DNA of 64,000 nucleotides, taken from the NCBI RefSeq assembly GCF_014653945.1, contig NZ_BNAU01000001.1, positions 1,550,001 through 1,614,000 on the forward strand. Reading direction: 5' to 3'. The first letter of the stretch is position 1. Every line of letters starts with the position of its first letter. Source of the DNA: Amycolatopsis deserti (GTDB lineage Bacteria; Actinomycetota; Actinomycetes; Mycobacteriales; Pseudonocardiaceae). The position numbers and the translations under genes are program-made. The notes beneath the pieces were generated by a model. The model did no database searches and was not told where the DNA came from. It was given only the letters and a program-made list of their open reading frames with translations. Shown piece by piece: positions 57,590-64,000 of this stretch.

Positions 57590-57877
57590 TCAGGCGAGTT
57601 CCTGCCCCGCCCACTGGGTGCGGATCCGGCGCCAGGCCAGCGCGTACGGCTCGGCCGGATCACCCGGCCGGATGACGCCGTTCGCGACGTCGGAGCGGGA
57701 GCGCGCGAGCTCCCGCTCGGCGAGCGAACGCGGTACGTGGAGCACTTCGACGATCTGCCAGAAGAGCTCGCCCGGCCCGGCTTCTGTCCCGTCCGCCATG
57801 CTCGCAGGATGGCGGCTCCCGCCTGGCTCCGCCACCGCAACGCCGGATTCCACGCGATCGGAACCCGGCCGGGTCAC
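57590..57877 (-). CDS. Small protein of unknown function, third gene of a coupled micro-operon
   Basis: 95 residues from GTG 57877, chosen because it overlaps the stop of the preceding 41-codon gene (GTGA). The conserved-looking core is the last 60 residues: ELFWQIVEVLHVPRSLAERE, then ALAWRRIRTQWAGQEL, an amphipathic helical domain with two Trp. An internal ATG at 57799 would give 69 residues. No family recognised. Confidence 0.6.
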   Translation of the reverse strand: MTRPGSDRVESGVAVAEPGGSRHPASMADGTEAGPGELFWQIVEVLHVPRSLAERELARSRSDVANGVIRPGDPAEPYALAWRRIRTQWAGQELA

Positions 57878-57999
57878 GAGACGGCCTCCTCCGCGACTCC
57901 CTCCGCGGCCGACGGGACCTCGTCACCACCCTGTAGCTCGGCCCAGTCGAGCCCGATCGTGGCGACCACGTCGTCGAAGATGGGCGTCCGGTCGCTCAT
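57874..57999 (-). CDS. 41-residue protein, second gene of a coupled micro-operon
   Basis: Begins MSDRTPIFDDVVATIGLDWA and ends EGVAEEAVS. Acidic, one Trp, probably helical at the front and disordered at the back. The ATG overlaps the stop of an upstream 10-codon frame (ATGA) and its own stop overlaps the next start (GTGA), so all three are translationally chained. No relative known to me. Confidence 0.55.
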   Translation of the reverse strand: MSDRTPIFDDVVATIGLDWAELQGGDEVPSAAEGVAEEAVS

Positions 58000-58028
58000 C
58001 GGGCGCCCGGAACCGGCTTGGCACACAT
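57996..58028 (-). CDS. 10-residue leader peptide MCAKPVPGAR
   Basis: ATG with an excellent ribosome site GGAGGGG five bases upstream (58040-58034), ten codons, then TGA overlapping the ATG of the 41-residue gene. It is the only strong ribosome site of the unit, so the downstream genes depend on its translation. The Cys at position 2 could make it sensitive to charged tRNA-Cys, as in other leader peptides, but one codon is weak evidence. Confidence 0.5.
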   Translation of the reverse strand: MCAKPVPGAR

Positions 58029-58193
58029 ACGTTCCCCTCCAGCGTCGTGTACAGCCACGCGAGGTCGGAAATTAACACGCGACCAGCGGCAACCGCCATG
58101 CGGAGTCCCATGAACGGGGGACACCTTTCCGGGGGTGGGCACCCGCGTCCACTGAGGAGTTTGCCGCCCGCCCGCACGGGGAAGCCCTGCCCG

Positions 58194-59657
58194 GTGGACC
58201 ATGCGCAGGCACCCGTGATCGAAGCCATCCGGCGCTACCGCGAGCGCGGTCACCTGGGGTTCGTCCCGCCCGGGCACAAACAGGGGCGCGGCATCGATCC
58301 GCGGCTGGCCGACGTCGTGGGCCGGGACGTGTTCGCCTCCGACATCATCCTGATGAACGGCCTCGACGACCGCCGCATGTCCCAGGGCGTGCTCGCCGAG
58401 GCCGAGGAACTGATGGCCGACGCGGTGGACGCCGAGGAGGCGTACTTCTCCACGTGCGGCAGCTCGTTGTCGGTGAAGAGCGCGATGCTCGCCGTCGCCG
58501 GGCCGGGCGAGGAGCTGCTGGTGTCCCGCAACGCGCACAAGTCCGTGGTGGCCGGGCTGATCCTCAGCGGCGTGCGGCCGGTGTGGGTGCACCCGCGCTG
58601 GGACGGGCGGTTCCACCTCGCGCACCCGCCGGGGCCGGAGGACGTGCGGGACGCGTTCGCGAAACACCCGGACGCCAAGGGGATGTTGCTGATCACGCCG
58701 ACGGACTACGGGGCGTGCGCGGCGATCCGGGAAACCGCGCGGGTGTGCCACGACCACGACGTCCCGCTGATCGTGGACGAGGCGTGGGGCGCGCACTTCC
58801 CGTTCCACCCGGCGTTGCCGTCGTGGGCGATGGACGCGGGCGCGGACATCTGCGTCACCAGCGTGCACAAGATGGGTTGCGGCCTGGAGCAGGGCTCGGT
58901 GTTCCACCTGCGCGGCGAGCGGGTCGATCCGCAGGTATTGGCGTCGCGGGCCGACCTGCTGGGCACCACGAGTCCCAGCGCGCTGATCTTCGCCGGCCTG
59001 GACGGCTGGCGGCGGCAGATGGTGCAGCACGGCGAGGAGTTGCTGGGCCGGGCGCTCGCGCTGGCCGCGTCGGTGCGGGCGGAACTGGCCGCTATTCCCG
59101 GGATCCGGGTGCTGGAGCGGGACGATCTGGTCGGGCCGCGCCTGGCCGACGACCACGACCCGCTGAAGATCGTGCTGGATCTCGCGGAGCTGGACCGCTC
59201 CGGTTACGACGCGAGCGAATGGCTGCGCGAGCACCACCGGATCGACGTGGGACTGTCCGACCACCGCCGGATGGCCGCGCAGATCACGATCGCCGACGAC
59301 GAGGAGACCACCGGACGGCTGCTCGCCGCGATCCGCGACCTGGTGCGCCGGATCGAGGAGATCCCCCCGGCCAAGCCGGTGGACCTGCCCGAGCCGGGCG
59401 AACTGGAGCTGGAGCAGGCGATGCTGCCGCGTGACGCGTTCTTCGGCCCGATCGAAGACGTTTCCCCGGAGGAGGCGATCGGGCGCGTGAGCGCGGAGAC
59501 GATCAGCCCGTACCCGCCCGGCGTGCCCGCGGTGGCGCCGGGCGAGGTGATCACCCGTACCGTGGTGGACTACCTGCTGAGCGGGCTGGACGCCGGCATG
59601 TACCTGCCCGATCCGGCCGATCGGCAGCTGAAGACGTTCCGCGTCGTGAAGCGCTGA
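58194..59657 (+). CDS. Orn/Lys/Arg decarboxylase (group III PLP enzyme)
   Basis: 487 residues from GTG (VDHAQAPVIEAI, the usual N-terminus). FVPPGHKQGRGIDPR, DEAEEAYFSTCGSS-like cofactor region, PLIVDEAWGAHFPFH (Asp to the pyridine N) and the Schiff-base Lys in SVHKMGCGLEQGS. Size and layout are those of short actinobacterial/Bacillus-type decarboxylases without the N-terminal wing domain. Product would be cadaverine, putrescine or agmatine. Divergent from the micro-operon; terminator follows. Confidence 0.88.
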   Translation: MDHAQAPVIEAIRRYRERGHLGFVPPGHKQGRGIDPRLADVVGRDVFASDIILMNGLDDRRMSQGVLAEAEELMADAVDAEEAYFSTCGSSLSVKSAMLAVAGPGEELLVSRNAHKSVVAGLILSGVRPVWVHPRWDGRFHLAHPPGPEDVRDAFAKHPDAKGMLLITPTDYGACAAIRETARVCHDHDVPLIVDEAWGAHFPFHPALPSWAMDAGADICVTSVHKMGCGLEQGSVFHLRGERVDPQVLASRADLLGTTSPSALIFAGLDGWRRQMVQHGEELLGRALALAASVRAELAAIPGIRVLERDDLVGPRLADDHDPLKIVLDLAELDRSGYDASEWLREHHRIDVGLSDHRRMAAQITIADDEETTGRLLAAIRDLVRRIEEIPPAKPVDLPEPGELELEQAMLPRDAFFGPIEDVSPEEAIGRVSAETISPYPPGVPAVAPGEVITRTVVDYLLSGLDAGMYLPDPADRQLKTFRVVKR

Positions 59658-59719
59658 CGGTGGTGAGCCCCGTCCAATTTGGACCGTAGGCGGATGAGGT
59701 GCGCTTTCACCGTCGCCAC

Positions 59720-59743
59720 AGCCGTGGTCGCAGGACCACGGCT
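59720..59743 (+). terminator. Terminator of the decarboxylase gene
   Basis: AGCCGTGGTC (59720-59729) and GACCACGGCT (59734-59743) form a perfect 10-bp stem with loop GCAG, about 60 bp behind the decarboxylase stop. Confidence 0.75.
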
Positions 59744-59960
59744 CACCCCGCCCGGCGCCGAGCGCCACCCCGAGCCCGCCGTAGGTGAGCCCGGCCTACA
59801 GCACGCTCAGGAACAGCATCCCGCCGGCGCGCGGATCGCAGGAGAAACCCATCACGATCGTCGCGTAGCCGGACACCACCGTCGCGACCAGCACCAGCCC
59901 GGTCAGCTTCGCCAGCAGCAGCGCCAGCCGCGCCCCCTGCCGGGCCAGCCGCGGTCCAGT
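59744..59960 (-). pseudogene. Possible broken gene for a small membrane protein
   Basis: The minus strand reads RLARQGARLALLLAKLTGLV, then LVATVVSGYATIVMGFSCD and GGMLFLSVL, a TAG at 59798-59796, and past it AGLTYGGLGVALGAGR in the same frame. It looks like a membrane protein of about 70 residues with an in-frame stop; no start codon with a ribosome site was found at its front. Could also simply be a 50-residue peptide. Confidence 0.3.
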
Positions 59961-60024
59961 GCGGGCCGCGGCGGGACGGTGGGCGCGGTGTGCCCCATCC
60001 CGCCGCCGCCCACCTCGGCGGGGC

Positions 60025-60828
60025 TCAGGCGGGCTCGACCGAGAAGATCTCCAGGTCCCGCGGCGTGCCCTTCGCGCGGAACCAGCGCTTGCGGCGCGCC
60101 GCGAAGCGTTCCGGGTCGAGCGCGTCGCGCACGGGGGCGGAGATCAGGACCTGCCCGCCGGCCGCGGCATCGGCCACCCGGGCCGCGACGTTGACGTCCA
60201 CGCCCAGGTAGTCGTGCCCGAGCTTGCGCGGCGTTCCGGCGTGCAAGCCGGCCCGCAGGCTCGGCCGGTGCCCGGAGATCTCCAGCTCGGCGACCCGCGC
60301 GCACGCCTCCACCGCCGCCTCAACCCCGGCGCCCGGTTCCGCGAACACCGCCATCAGGCCGTCGCCGAGGCGTTTCACCACCCGGCCGCCGCGGCGGGTG
60401 ATCTCGGGCTCGGTGACGCGCCCGACCTCCCGCAGCAGGCGCAGCGCCGCGTCGTCGCCGGCTTCCAGCGCCCACGTGGAGAAGCCGACCAGGTCGGTGA
60501 AGAGGATCGTGATCCCGGCGGTTTCGGTGGCGTTGCGGGAGCCGGTGACGGCCTGCCACACCTGGACCGCGGTCAGCCCCAGCTCGCGGAGCACGCTCGG
60601 CTCCGGGGTGTCGGCCAGGGCGCGGGCCAGCCGATGCGAGGGCAGGCGGCCGGCGGTGGACAGCGGGTCGCCCATCTCGCTGTCGCCGGGGGCGAGCCGC
60701 CGGACGAACCGCGCGGTGCGGAGCAGGCTTTCGCGCCGGTCGACCTCGCGCAACGCCTGGCCGAGCCTGATGCGGCGGCCGCCGGGGGCCTCGTCGGTCA
60801 CCGGCCCAGGATAGTGGGCGGCGATCAT
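60025..60828 (-). CDS. Class III adenylate/guanylate cyclase
   Basis: 267 residues. The cyclase domain (about 100-267) has both metal aspartates, ITILFTDLVGFSTWALE and VVKRLGDGLMAVF, and VDVNVAARVADAA with the transition-state Asn and Arg. The first 100 residues form a helical regulatory part. No membrane helix, so cytosolic. Lies 13 bp behind ecfT on the same strand, possibly co-transcribed. Cyclic AMP is the likely product. Confidence 0.9.
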   Translation of the reverse strand: MIAAHYPGPVTDEAPGGRRIRLGQALREVDRRESLLRTARFVRRLAPGDSEMGDPLSTAGRLPSHRLARALADTPEPSVLRELGLTAVQVWQAVTGSRNATETAGITILFTDLVGFSTWALEAGDDAALRLLREVGRVTEPEITRRGGRVVKRLGDGLMAVFAEPGAGVEAAVEACARVAELEISGHRPSLRAGLHAGTPRKLGHDYLGVDVNVAARVADAAAGGQVLISAPVRDALDPERFAARRKRWFRAKGTPRDLEIFSVEPA

Positions 60829-60841
60829 CCGGCGCGACGCG

Positions 60842-61441
60842 TCAGCGGTCGCCCTCGCCGCGGGCGGCCAGTGCCTCGCCCAGCTCGTCGGCGTGGCGGA
60901 GGGTCCGCACCAGGAACGGCACGGTGAACGCGACCACCGACCGGTCCGCGCCGCGTGCCTTGGCCGCCTCCCGGACCTCGCCCGCGATGCCGGTCAGCGT
61001 CGCCACGGCCTGCAGCGTCAGGCCGACCAGCAGGCCGAGCCGCTCCGGCCGCACCCCGAACCGCCGCAGCGGCCCCAGGCCCCGCTCGACCGCGGCGACC
61101 AGGTCGTCCACCCGGGTGGTGAGGGTGACCAGGTTCGCGGCGGCGAGCGCGGCGACGATCCGCAGGCAGACCACGACGGCCGGTTCCAGGCCGAGCAGCC
61201 ACCACTGGAGCGCGAACACGACGACGACCAGCAGCCCGAGCGACCGCAGCAGCGCCCAGCACCGCCGCCAGGACACCCGGGCGACCCCGTACCCGGCGAC
61301 GGCCACCGCACACAGGACGCCGAGCCACAGCGGCGACCGCAGCACGAAGATCACCACGGCGAGCGCCAGCAGCGCGAGGAACTTGACCCCCGCGGGAGCC
61401 CGGTGCAGGAGGCTGGAACCCGGCTCGTACCACGCGTTCAT
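60842..61441 (-). CDS. ecfT: ECF transporter transmembrane subunit (EcfT/BioN)
   Basis: 199 residues, about five hydrophobic segments and the coupling helices of EcfT with VREAAKARGAD near the C-terminus. Start MNAWYEPGSSLLHRAPAGVK is the common N-terminus of BioN-like proteins. ATG overlaps (ATGA) the short frame in front. With the ATPase upstream it forms an energy-coupling module; the substrate-binding S subunit (for biotin, BioY) is not seen in this window. Confidence 0.88.
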   Translation of the reverse strand: MNAWYEPGSSLLHRAPAGVKFLALLALAVVIFVLRSPLWLGVLCAVAVAGYGVARVSWRRCWALLRSLGLLVVVVFALQWWLLGLEPAVVVCLRIVAALAAANLVTLTTRVDDLVAAVERGLGPLRRFGVRPERLGLLVGLTLQAVATLTGIAGEVREAAKARGADRSVVAFTVPFLVRTLRHADELGEALAARGEGDR

Positions 61442-61668
61442 GCGATCAGCTCCCGCCGCCGCACCACGGCCGCCCAGCAGCGGCCCACGCACGGGCGATG
61501 AAACGGGCGGTCATAGGACCGCCACCCGGCCGCCGCAGCGTGGCCGTCCGGCGGCAACCCGCGCCGCACGGCGACCGTCCGGGCGGCCGTACGACCGCCT
61601 CCCGACCGCCGCACCGCTGGGCCTCCAGCAGCCACCTCCGCCCCACGGGCCACGATCCCGGCCGTCAT
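61438..61668 (-). CDS. Short Arg/Ala-rich frame wedged between ecfA and ecfT
   Basis: 76 codons, starting at the ATG that overlaps the ecfA stop and ending in RRRELIA with a TGA that overlaps the ecfT ATG. The last 13 bases, GCTGATCGCATGA, repeat exactly the end of ecfA (KLIA plus stop). It therefore looks like inserted or duplicated DNA that keeps the translational coupling rather than an evolved protein; composition is poor in hydrophobic residues and no motif is seen. Confidence 0.35.
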   Translation of the reverse strand: MTAGIVARGAEVAAGGPAVRRSGGGRTAARTVAVRRGLPPDGHAAAAGWRSYDRPFHRPCVGRCWAAVVRRRELIA

Positions 61669-62339
61669 GCGATCAGCTTCCGGTAGTGCGCCAGCGCCGC
61701 CTCTGGGGTGTCGTCCGCCGCGACCCTGCCCTCGTCCAGCACCACCACCCGGTCGAAGCCGTCCAGCAGCTCCAGGTCGTGCGTCACCAGGACCACCTGC
61801 TGCGGCAGCCCGGCCAGCGTCTCGGTGAACCGGCGCTTGTTGCGCAGGTCCAGCAGCGTCGTCGGCTCGTCGCAGACCAGGATGTCCGGCTCCAGCACCA
61901 GCATCGCGCACAGCGCCAGCAGCTGCTTCTGCCCGCCGGAGAGCTGGTGCGCCGGATGATCGACGTAATCCCCGAGGCCGTAGCGCGCCAGCACCTCCGC
62001 CGCCCGCCGCGCACGCTCCGCTTTGGACAGTCCACTCCGGCGCAGCGAGAACGCCACGTCCTCACCGGCGGTGGGCATCACGATCTGGCTGTCCGGGTTG
62101 GTGAACAGGAACCCGACCCGCTTGCGCACCGCCCGGCCCTCGCGCACCGGGTCCAGCCCGTCGACCAGCACCCGGCCCGCCGTCGGCGCCACCAGCCCGT
62201 TGATCATCCGCGCCAGCGTGGACTTGCCGGACCCGTTGGCGCCGACGAACGCCACCCGCCGCTCCGGGATGCGCAGGTCCACTTCGGACAGCACCACCCG
62301 CGAGCCGTACTGGTGCCCGACGCCCTCGAACTCGATCAT
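61665..62339 (-). CDS. ecfA: ECF transporter ATPase (EcfA/BioM)
   Basis: 224 residues. Walker A FVGANGSGKSTLAR, FLFTNPDSQIVMPTAGEDV (Q-loop form typical of ECF ATPases), LSGGQKQLLALCA signature, Walker B PDILVCDEPTTLLD, switch VTHDLELL. Only one ATPase is present, as in biotin-type BioMN modules. ATG overlaps the thiolase stop (ATGA), tying it to the acyl-CoA genes; a link with biotin-dependent acyl-CoA carboxylation would fit but is inference. Confidence 0.9.
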   Translation of the reverse strand: MIEFEGVGHQYGSRVVLSEVDLRIPERRVAFVGANGSGKSTLARMINGLVAPTAGRVLVDGLDPVREGRAVRKRVGFLFTNPDSQIVMPTAGEDVAFSLRRSGLSKAERARRAAEVLARYGLGDYVDHPAHQLSGGQKQLLALCAMLVLEPDILVCDEPTTLLDLRNKRRFTETLAGLPQQVVLVTHDLELLDGFDRVVVLDEGRVAADDTPEAALAHYRKLIA

Positions 62340-63442
62340 CCGGCCTCCCACCTCGTCGCCACGCCCACCCCGCCCCCGGCGGACAGCGCGGCCAGGCCAC
62401 ACCCGCCGCCGCGCTGCCGCACCAGTGTGCCGAACAACCGCACCACCAGCACGGCGCCCGACGCCCCCCACGGGTGGCCGAGCGCGATCGCCCCACCGTC
62501 CGGGCTCACGATCTCCTCATCGATGCCCACCGCGTCCAGGCACGCCAGCGCCTGCCCGGCGAACGCCTCGTTGAACTCGACCACGTCCGGCGTCCCGTCC
62601 AGCACGGTCCGCATCGCCGGCACCGCGCCCAGCCCGAGCCGGTTCGGGTCCACCGCCGACGTCGCCGACGCGGCCAGCCGCAGCCCCGGCACCCCGAGCC
62701 GCCGCCGCACCCGCTCGCTGACGATCAGCACCGCCGCCGCGCCATCGTTGATCCCGCACGAGTTCGCCGCCGTCGCGGTGCCGTCCGGGGTGAACGCCGG
62801 GCGGAACCGCGCCAGCCGGGCCTCGGTGAAGCCGTCCCGCGGACGCTCGTCCCGCACGACGCCGCGCACTGGCACGATTTCCGCGTCGAACCGGCCCGCC
62901 CGCTGCGCCGCGACCGCCCGCGCGTGGCTGCGGGCGGCGAACGCGTCCTGGCGCTCCCGCGAGATCCCGGCCTCCGCCGCGACCAGGTCCGCGGCCGGGC
63001 CCATGTCCGGGTCGCCGATCTCGGCGGGCGCGAACGGCGCGCGCGTGTAGAACTCGCCCGGCTCGCTGCTGCCGTCCACGCGCCACGCCCGGAACGGCGC
63101 GGTCGAGGCGCTTTCCACCCCGCCCGCGAGGAACACCTCCCCCTCCCCCGCGCGGATCATCGCCGCGGCCAGGGTGATCGCGGCCAGCCCGCTGGCGCAC
63201 TGCCGGTCGACCGTCACCCCGGGCACCGCGAGCCCGGCGCGCAACGCCGCGACCCGCGCCGGATTCCCGCCGGGCCCGAACACGTTGCCCAGCACCACGT
63301 CATCCACTGTGGACAGACCGGCGTCGTCCAGGGCGGCGCGCAGCACCGGCGCGGCCAGCTCGTCCACCGGCACCCCGCGCAGGGCGCCGTAGGCGTTGCC
63401 GATCGCGGTGCGCCGCGCGGCGATCACGACGGGCGTGGTCAC
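62336..63442 (-). CDS. Thiolase (acetyl-CoA C-acyltransferase)
   Basis: 368 residues. Catalytic Cys in TVDRQCASGLAA, NEAFAGQ, GGAIALGHPWGASGA (His) and the second Cys in GGGCGLAALSAGGG. Somewhat shorter than the usual 390. GTG overlaps the ligase stop (GTGA). Ligase plus thiolase form a small fatty-acyl unit. Confidence 0.9.
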   Translation of the reverse strand: MTTPVVIAARRTAIGNAYGALRGVPVDELAAPVLRAALDDAGLSTVDDVVLGNVFGPGGNPARVAALRAGLAVPGVTVDRQCASGLAAITLAAAMIRAGEGEVFLAGGVESASTAPFRAWRVDGSSEPGEFYTRAPFAPAEIGDPDMGPAADLVAAEAGISRERQDAFAARSHARAVAAQRAGRFDAEIVPVRGVVRDERPRDGFTEARLARFRPAFTPDGTATAANSCGINDGAAAVLIVSERVRRRLGVPGLRLAASATSAVDPNRLGLGAVPAMRTVLDGTPDVVEFNEAFAGQALACLDAVGIDEEIVSPDGGAIALGHPWGASGAVLVVRLFGTLVRQRGGGCGLAALSAGGGVGVATRWEAG

Positions 63443-64000
63443 GTCAGCGGCTCCGCGGGCAGTGTCCCGTCGGCCAGCTGCGCGGCGACCAGCGCCCGGG
63501 CCGGCTTGCCGGACGCGGTGCGCGGCAGCTCCTTGACGGCCAGCCAGCGCCGCGGCCGGTTCGCGGGCGCGAGCCGGGCCCGGGCGAGCGCCCGCAGGTC
63601 CCGCAGCCGCGCCTCGCCCTCGACGACCGCCGTGACCAGCTCGCCCAGCCGGGGGTGCGGGGTGCCGCCGACCAGCACGTCCACCACTCCGGGCGCACTG
63701 CGCAGCACGGCCTCGACCTCCTCGGCGGGCACCAGCCGCCCGCCGCTGGACACCGTCGCCCCGGCGCGGCCCCGCACGATCAGCGCACCGGAGTCGTCGA
63801 ACTCGACGAGGTCGCCCACGGTCGACCAGTCGCCGGCCGCTCGCAGGTCGCCGTCGCGGAGCTGCCCGGCGTAGGCCAGCGGGGACCGCACCCACAACAC
63901 GCCGTCGCGCACGTCCAGCTCCACGCCGGGCACGGGCCGCAGTCCCCCGGCGCCGCGCCGGATGGCGATCAGCGAGTGCTCCGCCGAGCCGTAGTACTCG
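63439..64000 (-). CDS. Acyl-CoA synthetase (AMP-binding), C-terminal part (cut by window edge)
   Basis: The frame enters the window from the right with EYYGSAEHSLIAIRR (adenylate motif), continues with GDLVEFDDSGALIVRGRAG (hinge Asp), SSGGRLVPAEEVE and the catalytic Lys in PRTASGKPAR. 187 residues visible; N-terminal two thirds lie beyond 64000. It activates a carboxylic acid as acyl-CoA, probably for the thiolase behind it. Confidence 0.9.
   Translation of the reverse strand, partial: EYYGSAEHSLIAIRRGAGGLRPVPGVELDVRDGVLWVRSPLAYAGQLRDGDLRAAGDWSTVGDLVEFDDSGALIVRGRAGATVSSGGRLVPAEEVEAVLRSAPGVVDVLVGGTPHPRLGELVTAVVEGEARLRDLRALARARLAPANRPRRWLAVKELPRTASGKPARALVAAQLADGTLPAEPLT

Overview
The window is about 72% G+C, uses many GTG starts, and couples genes through ATGA/GTGA overlaps. 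It carries an SsgA/SsgB-family sporulation protein, a DUF6292 protein, a DUF1876 protein, ECF sigma factors and ROK/GntR/TetR/IclR/LysR regulators. This points to a mycelial actinomycete, most likely Pseudonocardiaceae (Amycolatopsis-like). I see no integrase, transposase, phage gene or CRISPR array. The content reads as chromosomal backbone plus metabolic islands.

Layout. (1) 1-14762: a 13-gene minus-strand polysaccharide operon. It runs from an undecaprenyl-phosphate sugar transferase through a PIG-L deacetylase, two related Zn-finger SAM methyltransferases, a sugar nucleotidyltransferase, an epimerase, two glycosyltransferases (one double-headed), small membrane proteins, a MOP flippase, a GT-C-like membrane protein and a hexapeptide acetyltransferase. 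A truncated glycoside-hydrolase-like gene faces it at the left edge. (2) 15335-17629: an IclR regulator, tRNA-Val(CAC), an SsgB-like gene and a tRNA Gly-Cys-Val cluster with a clear terminator. (3) 18031-31085: assorted genes (LysR/gabT, DASS transporter, TetR/P450, methyltransferase, a graveyard of three truncated genes, an ECF sigma factor with its membrane partner, DUF1876, peptidase S51, GntR-OsmC, alpha/beta hydrolase).

(4) 31140-38531: a hexuronate/aldonate operon (manD, uxuB, MHS transporter, Zn-dehydrogenase, kdgK, eda) facing its GntR regulator. It predicts a route from L-gulonate or L-idonate through fructuronate, mannonate, KDG and KDPG to pyruvate and glyceraldehyde-3-phosphate. 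(5) 38818-43708: a xylose block with a ROK repressor, an MsiK-type ATPase, xylA and a second ROK repressor, each ROK gene having its own palindromic operator. (6) 44016-48166: an ECF sigma factor fused to a zinc-finger, membrane-spanning tail, pobA, DUF6292 and an unknown gene. (7) 48166-51867: metH under what looks like an S-adenosylhomocysteine riboswitch with a translational switch. (8) 52210-57530: dehydrogenase, AlkZ-like protein, a double-crotonase protein with its TetR regulator, SDR and NUDIX genes. (9) 57590-64000: a micro-operon of three tiny coupled genes, an Orn/Lys/Arg decarboxylase, a class III cyclase, ECF transporter T and A subunits, a thiolase and an acyl-CoA ligase cut by the right edge.

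The most rewarding items are the SAH-type riboswitch on metH, the leader-peptide micro-operon at 57590-58028, the rearrangement scar at 25446-26333, the shared regulatory elements of the polysaccharide locus and the paired ROK operators. All functions are read from sequence patterns only; no database search was run.
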